Shown: positions 43,753 through 52,824, counted from the first letter of the stretch. The stretch: DNA of 64,000 bases from Vibrio sp. VB16 (GCF_015594925.2 NZ_CP087590.1:1674001-1738000), one strand, 5' to 3'. The notes: a model not told the origin generated them from the letters alone. A program made the numbers and translations.

Positions 43753-44991
43753 ATGAATAAGCTAAATATCGACTCGACATATGGCGTAGTGGTTATCCAA
43801 AACTATAAAGCTGTATCTGTGGATAATAATTATGCACGGATATTTGGGTATAACTCTCCACAAGAGTTGATGGATTCGACAGACTCTTTCTTGGACCTGA
43901 TTGAGCCATCTATGCATGAAGCGGCAATGGACAATTATAAAGATATTATTTCCGGTAGAGTGGTTCCTCGAGGCCATACGTTTAGAAATGTAGATAGATA
44001 TGGTAGAAGTTTTATTATTTTCGCTATCGACCATCTCATTGAGTGGCAGGGCGCGCCAGCGCTACAGGTTACGGTCATAGATTTGTCCATGGTAGAGCAC
44101 GCCAATGAGCAGATCAAAGAGTTGAACCTTCAATTTAAACGCATGATCACCGACTCTCGACAAGGTATCTTAGTACATAAGAACTTCAAGCCTCTATTTG
44201 TTAATAGAGCTTGGGTTAAACTCATGCGAGCGAAATCGATAGAATTCGTATTAGCAAGAGATGATGTTCTCGATCGGGTACTACCCGAAAATCGTCAAAC
44301 AGCTATTAACCGCAACAATGCTCAGCTTGGCGGTAGGCGCGTGGACTATGACAATAATGTCTATCAAAATGTTTGTTATGACGGAACAAAACGCTATTTC
44401 AATGTTTATGATAATTTGATCGAGTGGGATGGAGAGCCTGCACTGCAAGTCATATTGGAAGATGTTACTGAGCATGTTGAGTTGCGAAAGAAGTTAGAAT
44501 ACAGAGCATCACATGATTCATTGACCGATTTATATAATCGTTCTGCTATTTATGAGAAATTGAAAGCGTCCTGTTCCAACGGAGAGTCATTAGTTTGCCT
44601 GCTAATTGATATCGATAACTTTAAATCAATTAATGATACCCACGGGCATCAGGATGGCGATGAAGTAATTCGAACGTTGGCGTCTATTTTAAAAGAAGAA
44701 GTAGGAGAGCTCGGTATTATTGGACGGTGGGGAGGGGAAGAGTTTATTGTTTTTTTACAAAGCTCAAACTTCGAACTGGCTAAGCACGTCGCTGAAAACC
44801 TCCGCCAAACATTCAATGACACCGTGTTTGATTTATCAAAAGGCCAGCTTGTGTCTAGTGTGAGCATTGGTGTCGCTATTTCTGGCTGTAAATGCGCAAG
44901 TCAAAAAGGTATTGATGGCTTAGTAAAAGACGCTGACCGGAATATGTATTTAGCGAAATCGAATGGTAAAAACCAGATCCGTTGGGATTAG
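43753..44991 (+). CDS. PAS-PAS-GGDEF diguanylate cyclase
   Basis: 412 residues, cytoplasmic. Two PAS-like sensor domains (about 5-115 and 130-245) each contain the typical WxGxPALQVxxxD strand (EWQGAPALQVTVIDLS; EWDGEPALQVILEDVT). The GGDEF domain (about 250-410) has the variant GGEEF at 327-331, still an active form. The place of the inhibitory RxxD five residues upstream is not filled (GELG), so product inhibition at the I-site is unlikely. It should make c-di-GMP in response to an unknown ligand. Monocistronic, AT-rich upstream region. Confidence 0.92.
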   Translation: MNKLNIDSTYGVVVIQNYKAVSVDNNYARIFGYNSPQELMDSTDSFLDLIEPSMHEAAMDNYKDIISGRVVPRGHTFRNVDRYGRSFIIFAIDHLIEWQGAPALQVTVIDLSMVEHANEQIKELNLQFKRMITDSRQGILVHKNFKPLFVNRAWVKLMRAKSIEFVLARDDVLDRVLPENRQTAINRNNAQLGGRRVDYDNNVYQNVCYDGTKRYFNVYDNLIEWDGEPALQVILEDVTEHVELRKKLEYRASHDSLTDLYNRSAIYEKLKASCSNGESLVCLLIDIDNFKSINDTHGHQDGDEVIRTLASILKEEVGELGIIGRWGGEEFIVFLQSSNFELAKHVAENLRQTFNDTVFDLSKGQLVSSVSIGVAISGCKCASQKGIDGLVKDADRNMYLAKSNGKNQIRWD

Positions 44992-45084
44992 ATACTAGCG
45001 CTAGCTAAATGGGAAGTCTCAAATAAAAAGAGACCTTCCATTGGTATTTCGCAAGTTTGACTTCACTCCATGATCGGAGAAAGG

Positions 45085-46701
45085 TTAATCTTCGCTTTTA
45101 TGGTTGTAGATATGGACATCTCGCTGAGGGAAAGGAATCGTGATTTTCGCATTATCTAATTGCTTTTTAACTTGCTCAGTAACATCCCAGTAAACATCCC
45201 AATAATCTTCTGTTTTAACCCATGGACGGACAACAAAATCGACAGATGACTCGTTAAGCGTGTGAAGTTTCACCATGGATTCTGGTTTTTTCAGCACGCG
45301 TGGGTCGCTTGAAAGAATATCTGAAAAAACGGCTCTAGCGGCGTCAATATCGTCTGCATAACCAATACCAAAAACCATATCGACACGTCGTATTGTTTCG
45401 GCCGTAATGTTATTGATTACATCACCCCATATCTTGTTGTTTGGAATGACCAATCGTTGGTTGTCGATTGTTTGTATACTTGTTGACACCAGACTCATAT
45501 TTTTCACGGTCCCTTGAATACCCGCAACTTTTACCATATCACCGACATCATAAGGTCGATAGATGAGTATCATTAGTCCAGAAGCAAAGTTAGATAGCGT
45601 ATCTTGAAGAGCAAAACCGATGATGACACCTGCGACACCAAAACCGGTTAATAAGGGCGCAAGCTCGATGCCGATTTGAGATGCTGCAAATAATATCCCG
45701 ATAAAGATAACCGTTTTAGATGCAATAGAAACAAAGAAGTCCTGCATCAAGACACTAAAATCCATTTTAGAGTGCTTCGCGCTTTTCCGTACGCCCTTAC
45801 TGACGACACGAGAGATACTCCGTGTTACATAGAGTATGAATAGGAACAATAACGCTTTTACAATGAGTGATGGTGTGTTTTCAAAGGCCCACTCTTTTAA
45901 CGACGCTAACCACTGCTCAAATAGACCATAGGCAACGTCAATGTCTAGAACATCCACGTTGATATCACCAGTAATCGTTAATAGTAACTGCTTGTTTTGT
46001 GTCACATCTATCGACATTGATTCCATGATGGATATAGCGACTTCTAAGCTGATTACTGACACCGAAATCTGTTCGTTATATCTAATGATTTGCTGTAACA
46101 AAGGCTCTTTGTCTGCCAAACTCACGTAGGCTAGACGAGTTTCAGCTTCTTGTTTTTGTGTATCCAGATACAGAATTGCGTTAGATAAAAATTCGGCGCG
46201 GCTTACAAGAGATGCTTTGAATTCTGATTTGAATTCTTCTATATCGAGGTTGTATTGTTCTGCCGTACGCAATGATGCATCTAACTGTTGATAATAGGTG
46301 TCCATAGTGGCGATTCGACGCTGCACTCGAAGGCGCAATTTGATGTTTTCCTCGAAAGCGCTCGCTCTTACCTCTTTAGCAAGGTTGACGACATCTTCGT
46401 CACTATATTTAATAAGATCTCTAAGTAATTCAATCTGGCCAAATATGATAACAGCCACCTCTTCTTTGTCAGAGGCAGTTTGAATATTAAGCAGAAGATC
46501 TTCACGAAAATTGGCGTTTTTTCGCTTAAGAATATCTTCAAGGAAAGGTTTGTCGCTGTCATGTGCAGAAGTTAATTTTGTAAGGTCGGATTGTAAGCTC
46601 TGCTGTCGATCGATTAAATCATTTGCTTGTGTGGCAATAGATAATAGTAAAAAAGTGATGGCGACCAACATTGCAAACATGTTAGGTATTGTTTTTTTCA
46701 T
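45085..46701 (-). CDS. MscS-family mechanosensitive channel with periplasmic domain
   Basis: 538 residues. An N-terminal signal peptide (ends ATQAND) is followed by about 245 residues of helical, coiled-coil-like periplasmic sequence, then about three membrane helices (from about residue 285). The MscS pore-lining and beta domain follows: TGFGVAGVIIGFALQDTLSN, then FASGLMILIYRPYDVGDMV. It is midway between small MscS and large MscK/MscM types. It opens on membrane tension to release solutes on osmotic downshift. Alone on its strand. Confidence 0.9.
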   Translation of the reverse strand: MKKTIPNMFAMLVAITFLLLSIATQANDLIDRQQSLQSDLTKLTSAHDSDKPFLEDILKRKNANFREDLLLNIQTASDKEEVAVIIFGQIELLRDLIKYSDEDVVNLAKEVRASAFEENIKLRLRVQRRIATMDTYYQQLDASLRTAEQYNLDIEEFKSEFKASLVSRAEFLSNAILYLDTQKQEAETRLAYVSLADKEPLLQQIIRYNEQISVSVISLEVAISIMESMSIDVTQNKQLLLTITGDINVDVLDIDVAYGLFEQWLASLKEWAFENTPSLIVKALLFLFILYVTRSISRVVSKGVRKSAKHSKMDFSVLMQDFFVSIASKTVIFIGILFAASQIGIELAPLLTGFGVAGVIIGFALQDTLSNFASGLMILIYRPYDVGDMVKVAGIQGTVKNMSLVSTSIQTIDNQRLVIPNNKIWGDVINNITAETIRRVDMVFGIGYADDIDAARAVFSDILSSDPRVLKKPESMVKLHTLNESSVDFVVRPWVKTEDYWDVYWDVTEQVKKQLDNAKITIPFPQRDVHIYNHKSED

Positions 46702-47033
46702 TGCCTAGCCTTATAAATAAATCAAATTAAATGAATAAGTTAAATTCCTATTTAGTGTATGAAGAAAATGAAGAATTCTCCATTTATTGGGCGAAAAAAG
46801 TTAAGTGACGTGACGATTCTGACGACGCGTGAAGTATAGAAATTCGGCTGGCCACATTGTTTGTCGTCAAACGTGTTATTTATTAACACTTTTAGGTTTC
46901 TTGCGAGGCACGGTTGTTGATCAAAAGAGAGCGATGCGAGACTATTGGCACATCGGGTGTAATATCTAACCTAGTGGCAAATTAGCATCTTAGAATGGCG
47001 ACCGATTACGTTACCTTTGAGTAGAGAAATAAC
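46702..47033. other. Intergenic region between mscS-like gene and cobC
   Basis: 332 bp of divergent spacer that should carry both promoters. No cobalamin riboswitch core (no B12-box-like sequence) was recognised and no frame is convincing. Confidence 0.4.
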
Positions 47034-47654
47034 ATGACAACAACCCATATAGAATTGCTGAGGCACGGATTACCGGAAGGGGATGAGTGTTTTAGAGGCC
47101 ATACTGACTTTCTATTAACTTCTGTGGGCTTCGAACAGATGAAAGAGGCGGTAAAAGGAATGCCTTTCGTCGATTTAGTGGTGACTTCACCACTAGAGCG
47201 TTGTGACCATTTCGCCACGTATTATGCCAATAGAAATGAGCTTAAATTAATTAAGCAACCTGAGTTCATGGAATTAAATTTCGGTGATTGGGATGGCCAA
47301 CCTAAGCAAGCCATTTGGGAGGCTCATCAGCAGCAACTTTCTCAGTTTTGGACCCAACCATGGACGTTTACTCCGCCGAATGGTGAAGCAATTGAGCAGT
47401 ATGATAAACGTATTCAAATAGCATGGATTAACCTGTTAAATGAATGCAAAGGTAAAAAAGTGTTATTGGTGACTCATGGTGGTGTAATTAAGCAAATATT
47501 AAGGCAAGTATTGGAAATGCCAAAGACAAGTCACTACCTTCAACGGATAGAAATCCCGTATGCGGCGAGAGTTACAATAAGCGTGTTTCATGACGACGAT
47601 GATACGTTGTGGCCAACGGTTCACTGGCCAACCCACCCATTACGTGCTGACTAA
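47034..47654 (+). CDS. cobC: Alpha-ribazole phosphatase (histidine phosphatase)
   Basis: A 206-residue phosphoglycerate-mutase-like protein. The RHG motif is LLRHGLPEGDECFRGHTD, the ELNFGDWDG block is the CobC/PGM signature, and the second catalytic His is in VLLVTHGGVIKQIL. Proximity to cobS (72 bp downstream) makes alpha-ribazole-5'-phosphate, or adenosylcobalamin-5'-phosphate, the likely substrate in the last step of cobalamin assembly. The family alone is broad, so the call depends on this context. Confidence 0.87.
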   Translation: MTTTHIELLRHGLPEGDECFRGHTDFLLTSVGFEQMKEAVKGMPFVDLVVTSPLERCDHFATYYANRNELKLIKQPEFMELNFGDWDGQPKQAIWEAHQQQLSQFWTQPWTFTPPNGEAIEQYDKRIQIAWINLLNECKGKKVLLVTHGGVIKQILRQVLEMPKTSHYLQRIEIPYAARVTISVFHDDDDTLWPTVHWPTHPLRAD

Positions 47655-47726
47655 TGCTCTTTTTTATCTCGAATAAATTTCAACCACGTGAGGTCAACCG
47701 ACCCTAGCACTTAATAAGTAAATAAT

Positions 47727-48485
47727 ATGAAAGTAAAGATTATTAGAGAATGGCAGATATTTTTGTTGGCGATGTCGATTTTTACAAGGATACCGATATC
47801 TGAGAAAGTGCCTTACAGTGAAACACGTAAAAACGAGTCTTATAAGTATTGTGGTCTAGTTGGCCTCGTCGTGGGCTGCTTAAATGCGTTGTTATTCAGT
47901 GGTGCAAACCTTCTTTGGCCTATTGAAGTCTCTGTGGCGTTATCCATGGCGTTCAGTGTGTATCTTACTGGTGCTTTTCATGAGGATGGCTTCGCGGATA
48001 CGTGTGACGGTTTTGGCGGGGCATTCTCTGCAGAGAAAAAACTGGAAATAATGAAAGACTCCAGAGTCGGTGCCTATGCATTATTAGGTGTGGTACTTAT
48101 ATTATTGCTTAAATACACCACACTTATATCACAACAAAATGTGGCTCTAGCACTTATTATTGCCCATGTTCTGAGTCGAACGGTTGCGGTGAGTTTCATC
48201 TATACGCACGGTTACGTGAGGCAGGTTGAACATTCGAAGCTAAAAATTGCTCGCAGTCCAAGTAGTACGACAGACTTTATCACTTTGCTTTCTATTGGGG
48301 CGTTGGCCTGTTTACTTATTCCCACGTTTAAAGAGGCGATAGTCGTCATATTGTCGTTGATTATTGCTCGAATCTGGTTGGGTCGTTGGATGACAAAGCA
48401 GGTAGGGGGTTATACAGGCGATGCACTCGGTGCCGTTCAACAGATATCTGAAGTGCTTTGTTATCTGGTCTTACTTATTTATTAG
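47727..48485 (+). CDS. cobS: Adenosylcobinamide-GDP ribazoletransferase (CobS)
   Basis: A 252-residue integral membrane protein with about six hydrophobic segments. Signature blocks are FLLAMSIFTRIPISEKVPYS, AFHEDGFADTCDGFGGAFSAEKKLEIMKDSR (metal-binding acidic loop; shown in parts) and GGYTGDALGAVQQISEV near the C-terminus. It joins alpha-ribazole to AdoCbi-GDP. Partner CobT is 15 kb upstream. A bidirectional terminator follows. Confidence 0.95.
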   Translation: MKVKIIREWQIFLLAMSIFTRIPISEKVPYSETRKNESYKYCGLVGLVVGCLNALLFSGANLLWPIEVSVALSMAFSVYLTGAFHEDGFADTCDGFGGAFSAEKKLEIMKDSRVGAYALLGVVLILLLKYTTLISQQNVALALIIAHVLSRTVAVSFIYTHGYVRQVEHSKLKIARSPSSTTDFITLLSIGALACLLIPTFKEAIVVILSLIIARIWLGRWMTKQVGGYTGDALGAVQQISEVLCYLVLLIY

Positions 48486-48536
48486 TGATCTAATCTGTGT
48501 ACTTTAGGTAGAGAATAAACGGGAAAAATAGGCAAT

Positions 48537-48566
48537 AAAAAAGCCCATAATAATATGGGCTTTTTT
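48537..48566. terminator. Bidirectional terminator between cobS and tRNA-Val
   Basis: GCCCATA / TATGGGC with loop ATAA, flanked by A6 and T6; it serves cobS on one strand and the tRNA on the other. Confidence 0.88.
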
Positions 48567-48575
48567 ATTTATATT

Positions 48576-48652
48576 TGGTGCTCGCTACTGGACTCGAACC
48601 AGTGACACCTTGCATGTCATGCAAGTACTCTAACCAACTGAGCTAAGCGAGC
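48576..48652 (-). tRNA. tRNA-Val (anticodon GAC)
   Basis: A 77-nt cloverleaf on the minus strand. Acceptor GCTCGCT / AGCGAGC, D-arm TAGCTCAGTTGGTTAGAG, anticodon stem CTTGC / GCAAG around loop ATGACAT (anticodon GAC), T-arm CTGG-TTCGAGT-CCAG, and encoded CCA. It reads GUC/GUU valine codons. It stands alone. tRNA 3' ends can be attachment sites but no integrase or direct repeat is seen. Confidence 0.95.
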
Positions 48653-48937
48653 AAATTGTCCAATTCATGTTTGCCTTGGAACGACAAGAATACTAACCAT
48701 TCATTCGGACGAGTTCAAGAAGATTTTTTCTATATATGAACTGAGTGGCGTTAATATAGCCAGAATGGACGTAAAACATTCACTTTATTACACCTGATAG
48801 CTAATGCACTAATCTAAAAGACTAAAATTGGTGCTATCAATTTAGGTGTTCATCGCAATTAAGTTTTGCCTGTATGAAATAAAACACCCATTAGTTTACG
48901 CTCTTATTATCGAATTTTATTTAATGAGCTAACCGTC
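48653..48937. other. Spacer between tRNA-Val and the DNA ligase gene
   Basis: 285 bp. Should contain the tRNA promoter on the minus strand and the ligase promoter on the plus strand. Nothing else is seen; no open frame is convincing. Confidence 0.35.
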
Positions 48938-49786
48938 ATGTCAAAAGTCTGCACTGTTTCAATCCTCTCTTGTTGCATCTATGCAGCATTATTACCAACT
49001 AAATCATTGGCGAATCAAGACGTGAACACATTAAGTTCATCATTGCTACAAGATAAAGAGTTCGCGTCGGAACACTATTGGGTAAGTGAAAAGCTTGACG
49101 GTATCCGTGCTCTTTGGACGGGTAAAGTATTGCTAACGAGAAAGGGGAATAAAATCTCGGCGCCTGAATGGTTTACACGTGACTTACCTAATTTTAGTGT
49201 CGAAGGGGAGTTGTGGGCGGGAAGGGGCCGATTTAACTTTGTTCAAAAAACAGTTTTGGATAATGAACCTCATGGTCGTGATTGGTCAGAAATACAGTTT
49301 ATGTTGTTTGGCCTACCTAATGATTCTCGGAGGTATAAGCAACATTATTTTCAACTTTTGGAGCTTGTTGACAGTCTACATATCCAACATGTTCATGTTA
49401 TAAAACAGAGGTCTATTTCTTCTTACTCTGAACTCGTCGAGTTATTAGATCAAACGGAACAGTTAGGTGGTGAAGGCTTGATGCTGAGAAAAGTGGATAA
49501 TGAACCGATCAGAGTGACAAAACCTGTAAAAATAAAAAGACATATGGATAGCGAAGGTACAATCATCGCGTATAAGAATGGCAACGGTAAATATGATGGG
49601 TTAGTTGGTGCGCTTATTCTAAAACTAGTTAATGGAAAAATACTTTCTGTAGGCTCTGGCTTGTCAGATAAAATACGCGCAAATCCACCAGCATTGGGTG
49701 AAGTAGTCACATTTCGTTACAACGGTTACACAAGCAATGGTCTACCAAGGTTCGCTCGGTTTTTGAGAGTGAGAAAACCTGAATGA
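48938..49786 (+). CDS. Periplasmic ATP-dependent DNA ligase (LigE type)
   Basis: A 282-residue minimal ATP-dependent ligase with a signal peptide (ends TKSLA, before NQDV). The adenylated Lys is K52 in SEKLDGIRALWTG (KxDG). Further motifs are motif III VEGELWAG, motif IV GGEGLMLRK and motif V KIKRH, followed by a small OB fold. It lacks helix-hairpin-helix and zinc parts, as known for Lig E. It is expected to act in the periplasm, perhaps on incoming or extracellular DNA. Convergent with the bactofilin gene, 17 bp apart. Confidence 0.92.
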   Translation: MSKVCTVSILSCCIYAALLPTKSLANQDVNTLSSSLLQDKEFASEHYWVSEKLDGIRALWTGKVLLTRKGNKISAPEWFTRDLPNFSVEGELWAGRGRFNFVQKTVLDNEPHGRDWSEIQFMLFGLPNDSRRYKQHYFQLLELVDSLHIQHVHVIKQRSISSYSELVELLDQTEQLGGEGLMLRKVDNEPIRVTKPVKIKRHMDSEGTIIAYKNGNGKYDGLVGALILKLVNGKILSVGSGLSDKIRANPPALGEVVTFRYNGYTSNGLPRFARFLRVRKPE

Positions 49787-49803
49787 TAGAAGCAAAATAG
49801 AAG

Positions 49804-50238
49804 CTATACTGCCGCTTTATCTTTTACCACGGTAGTTGCGTTATTGCCCTTGCCTTTATTTGAAGACAAGGTGACAACGTCCTCAGACGAGACAGTTTTG
49901 GATGTACCGAGAAATAAACCACCTTTTTGTATGGTCAAATCTGTGCAGGTAACATCGCCCTTTAGATTGCCACTATTCAATATTTCTACGCTGCTAGCAA
50001 AGATTTCACCTTCAAAACACCCATTAATGAAAGCTTTATCTGCAAATATTGAACCATTTACGTGCCCAGTTGGACTGATTGTCACATGAGCATCAGTACG
50101 CAACGTTCCGGTAATTTTACCATCTATTTGTATATTGCTCGTTAGTGCTATTTCACCGGTAAGGACGGCTCCTTCGGCAATTAGAGTTGTAGTGCCAAGC
50201 TGACCTGTTGTTCTACTGTTTTTATTAAAAAGTCCCAT
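49804..50238 (-). CDS. Bactofilin (polymer-forming cytoskeletal protein)
   Basis: A 144-residue protein. The central part (about 18-110) is a regular right-handed beta-helix with repeating G-x-I/V steps (LIAEGAVLTGEIALTSNIQI, then GKITGTLRTDAHVTISPTGH), flanked by short disordered ends. Bactofilins polymerise without nucleotide and localise cell-wall enzymes. The start lies inside the M23 peptidase gene (58-nt overlap), so the two are made together. Confidence 0.92.
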   Translation of the reverse strand: MGLFNKNSRTTGQLGTTTLIAEGAVLTGEIALTSNIQIDGKITGTLRTDAHVTISPTGHVNGSIFADKAFINGCFEGEIFASSVEILNSGNLKGDVTCTDLTIQKGGLFLGTSKTVSSEDVVTLSSNKGKGNNATTVVKDKAAV

Positions 50239-51086
50239 GGTATTCCCTTCTGGTTGTTGAATACGGTTTCAAAATTATCGATGTTCCAGTTTATAAACGG
50301 CATTGGGTCGAGAGCTCGTCCAACAAAACGGATTTCATAGTGAAGGTGAGGTCCTGAGGTAATCCCTGTATTTCCAGTGTAACCAATAAGATCACCTTTC
50401 TTCACAAACTGTCCTGACTTCACATTGAACGACTTCATATGAGAGTATGAAGAAGTAATACCGAATGAATGTATTATACGTAGAAAATTCCCTGACCCTT
50501 GGTTGCTTTTCCGCGTCCACTCAATGACGCCATCAGCTGGCGCTACTATCTCCGTACCAGTATTGACAGAAAAATCTAACCCTTTATGCAATGTTCTTTT
50601 TTTTGTAATGGGGTGAATTCTCATGCCGTATGCTGATGATGTAGGTCCTTTGACTGGTGGGCCATTTGGTATTAACCTCAATATTGCCACACGAACTGCG
50701 GTGTTAATTGCGGCAATATCTAGTCTTGTTTCGATATCAAGTTCGGTATTATTACCACCTAAATAATTTTCAATTTCATTTAACCGACTCTCGACTAATG
50801 TTAGTTGTTCTTCTTTGACGGATATGTCGTTTTCTAGTCTAATTCTTAGTGATAGGTAGTTGTCTAATTGGCTATTTAAATCTAGAGATTGAAGTTCTAA
50901 CAATACTTGCTGGTGGCGTGAGAGCTTGATTTTTTCAACTAGGCTAACAACAGAACTGCAAACAAAAAATAATGCGATAAAGAATGAAAGTATCAGTAGT
51001 TTTATTCGTAATACCGATTTTCGAGTCAATCTATAGTGGCTGGTACCTTTAATTCCGGATACGGTAACGGCAACATTGTCTGGCAT
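50181..51086 (-). CDS. M23 (LytM) family peptidase, membrane anchored
   Basis: ATG 51086 (MPDNVAVTV) is preferred over GTG 51095 for its SD. 301 residues: a single N-terminal membrane helix (about 30-50), a coiled coil (about 55-110, LESRLNEIENYL), then a LytM domain. Metal ligands are in LHKGLDFS (HxxxD) and GPHLHYEIRF (HxH). It is expected to cleave peptidoglycan cross-links in the periplasm. It overlaps the bactofilin gene by 58 nt. The pairing of bactofilin with an M23 protein is known to shape cells in other Proteobacteria. Confidence 0.92.
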   Translation of the reverse strand: MPDNVAVTVSGIKGTSHYRLTRKSVLRIKLLILSFFIALFFVCSSVVSLVEKIKLSRHQQVLLELQSLDLNSQLDNYLSLRIRLENDISVKEEQLTLVESRLNEIENYLGGNNTELDIETRLDIAAINTAVRVAILRLIPNGPPVKGPTSSAYGMRIHPITKKRTLHKGLDFSVNTGTEIVAPADGVIEWTRKSNQGSGNFLRIIHSFGITSSYSHMKSFNVKSGQFVKKGDLIGYTGNTGITSGPHLHYEIRFVGRALDPMPFINWNIDNFETVFNNQKGIPWDFLIKTVEQQVSLALQL

Positions 51087-51269
51087 TAATATCACTCTTT
51101 TTAATTTTGGAGAGAGAATATTAGAAGAATCGGAAGGTGGCTACTATCAAACATATTAATGTTTAGGTAAGAAGATTGTAAAAATGAGAACATGTGCCTA
51201 GTTTTCAAGTAAATTATACAAAATAATAAACATTTTGTTTACATTAATCGTCCATTTTAACTCGAAGAT

Positions 51270-51300
51270 AACAAGGCGTATGAACATTCAACGCCTTGTT
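51270..51300. terminator. Hairpin between norM and the M23 gene
   Basis: Perfect 10-bp stem AACAAGGCGT / ACGCCTTGTT with an 11-nt loop, 28 bp past the norM stop on the minus strand. The T-tract is weak in that direction, so termination may be partial. Confidence 0.6.
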
Positions 51301-51327
51301 TTAGCGTTAGATTATATTTGTGTAGTG

Positions 51328-52698
51328 TCAACGTGATGCAAATTCAAGTTGTATCTCGACATCTTGTTTATGCATCCAACGTAATCGTACGCTTAACATA
51401 ATAGCCGCACTCGTTAAGCCAATGATGAAACCAATCCAATAACCATATACGCCCATTCGCTCAACGACAATATCGGTGGCCGCCAACACATAACCGGATG
51501 GGAGCCCGAGCATCCAATAGGCAATAAAAGTACAAGTAAATATGGCTTTCATGTCCTTATAGCCACGTAATATCCCTCCGCCTATCACCTGAACCGAGTC
51601 AGTAATTTGATAGATAGCGGCGATAATGAGCAGTTGGGTTGAAATAACGGCGACACTGCTGTCTGAGGTATACAGTTCAGTTATTTGTTCTCTAAATAAA
51701 ATGGTGAAGATACCAGTGAAAACAGCGCAGGCAAACCCCATAAAAAGAGCAACATGTGAAGTAACTTTAGCGCCATCTATGTTCTCTTGCCCTAATCGAT
51801 GACCGACCTGAATACTCGCCGCGATTCCGATACTTAATGGTAACATGAAGACTAAGGATGAAAAGTTAATAGCAACTTGATGAGCCGCTACTACCGTTGC
51901 ACCTAAAGGTGCGACAAGCAATGCGACTATTGCGAATAATGACACCTCGAAAAACAAGGCAAGGGCAACGGGAAACCCCAGCTTAAACAACCGGACTTGA
52001 GAAGCCCATACAGCTTTATATGGATGAGTAAACAGTTGAACCTGTTTTAGTTTAGAAGAGACGAGAATATAAACTAGCATGGATATAAACATCAGCCAAA
52101 ATACGATAGCCGTTGCGACACCACAACCCACACCACCAAGTGCAGGTAGACCAAACTTACCATAAACAAAGGCCCAGTTAAGCGGAATGTTTGCGCCAAG
52201 CCCAATAAAACCGATAATCATTGCTGGTTTCGTTGCAGCCATTCCGTCAGTAAAACTTCTTAGGGTTTGATAAAGCAAGAAAGCGGGGACCGACCAAATA
52301 ATCGCGTGTAGATAGCCGATGGTTTTTTCGGCCATTAGTGGGTCAATATCCATTAGTGAAAGGATAAATTGCGCCTGCAATAAGACTAAGACAATGGGTA
52401 TCGTCAGGAAAAGTGACAACCAAAACCCTTGATAAATCTCAAACGGAACTTTGTTGACTTTTCCTGCACCGTTTAATTGAGCGACGACAGGAACAAGTGC
52501 CATTAACAAACCTGCGCCAAACAGGATAGTGGGAAACCATATACTGGAAGCCACTGCAACGGCGGCCATGTCTGTTGCACTTACACCACCAGCCATTACA
52601 GTATCCACAAAGCCCATGCCTGATTGTGCGACGGACGCGAGCAAAACAGGTGTGGCCAATGAGATCAATTTTTTTGCTTCACTCTTATAACGTTGCAA
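51328..52698 (-). CDS. norM: MATE multidrug/Na+ antiporter NorM
   Basis: 456 residues, exactly the length of V. parahaemolyticus NorM. Start codon is TTG with GGAG six bases upstream. Twelve hydrophobic segments and family blocks LATPVLLASVAQSGMGFVDT, NGAGKVNKVPFEI, HQVAINFSSLVFMLPLSIG and AGYKD-like RGYKDMKAIF are visible. It exports cationic drugs such as fluoroquinolones and ethidium in exchange for Na+ or H+. Divergent from ribE, a pair also found, as I recall, in other vibrios. Confidence 0.95.
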   Translation of the reverse strand: MQRYKSEAKKLISLATPVLLASVAQSGMGFVDTVMAGGVSATDMAAVAVASSIWFPTILFGAGLLMALVPVVAQLNGAGKVNKVPFEIYQGFWLSLFLTIPIVLVLLQAQFILSLMDIDPLMAEKTIGYLHAIIWSVPAFLLYQTLRSFTDGMAATKPAMIIGFIGLGANIPLNWAFVYGKFGLPALGGVGCGVATAIVFWLMFISMLVYILVSSKLKQVQLFTHPYKAVWASQVRLFKLGFPVALALFFEVSLFAIVALLVAPLGATVVAAHQVAINFSSLVFMLPLSIGIAASIQVGHRLGQENIDGAKVTSHVALFMGFACAVFTGIFTILFREQITELYTSDSSVAVISTQLLIIAAIYQITDSVQVIGGGILRGYKDMKAIFTCTFIAYWMLGLPSGYVLAATDIVVERMGVYGYWIGFIIGLTSAAIMLSVRLRWMHKQDVEIQLEFASR

Positions 52699-52734
52699 GT
52701 ACTTCTCCAGATGAATATCGATTCTTTAAGTGAC

Positions 52735-52771
52735 TGGCTAGCATGATAAAGAAATGTCATCATGCTAGCCA
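52735..52771. promoter_or_regulatory. 13-bp perfect inverted repeat between norM and ribE
   Basis: TGGCTAGCATGAT (52735-52747) and ATCATGCTAGCCA (52759-52771) with an 11-nt spacer. No T-tract on either side, so it is not an intrinsic terminator. It lies 36 bp upstream of norM and 53 bp upstream of ribE. It could be an operator or an mRNA structure. Confidence 0.55.
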
Positions 52772-52824
52772 CGGAAAATCAATTTTAATGCAAAAAAACG
52801 CAAATATTTTTATTAGGATTTACG

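Noticed and set aside
45002..45045. Terminator between the PAS-GGDEF and MscS genes
   Set aside because: The arms have two mismatches and the T-rich part falls inside the loop rather than after the stem.
48576..48652. Integration site of a mobile element at tRNA-Val
   Set aside because: No integrase gene, no duplicated tRNA 3' end and no foreign gene cargo next to it.
52699..52824. FMN riboswitch before ribE
   Set aside because: The conserved FMN-element core is absent in this short leader; only the 13-bp inverted repeat is present.
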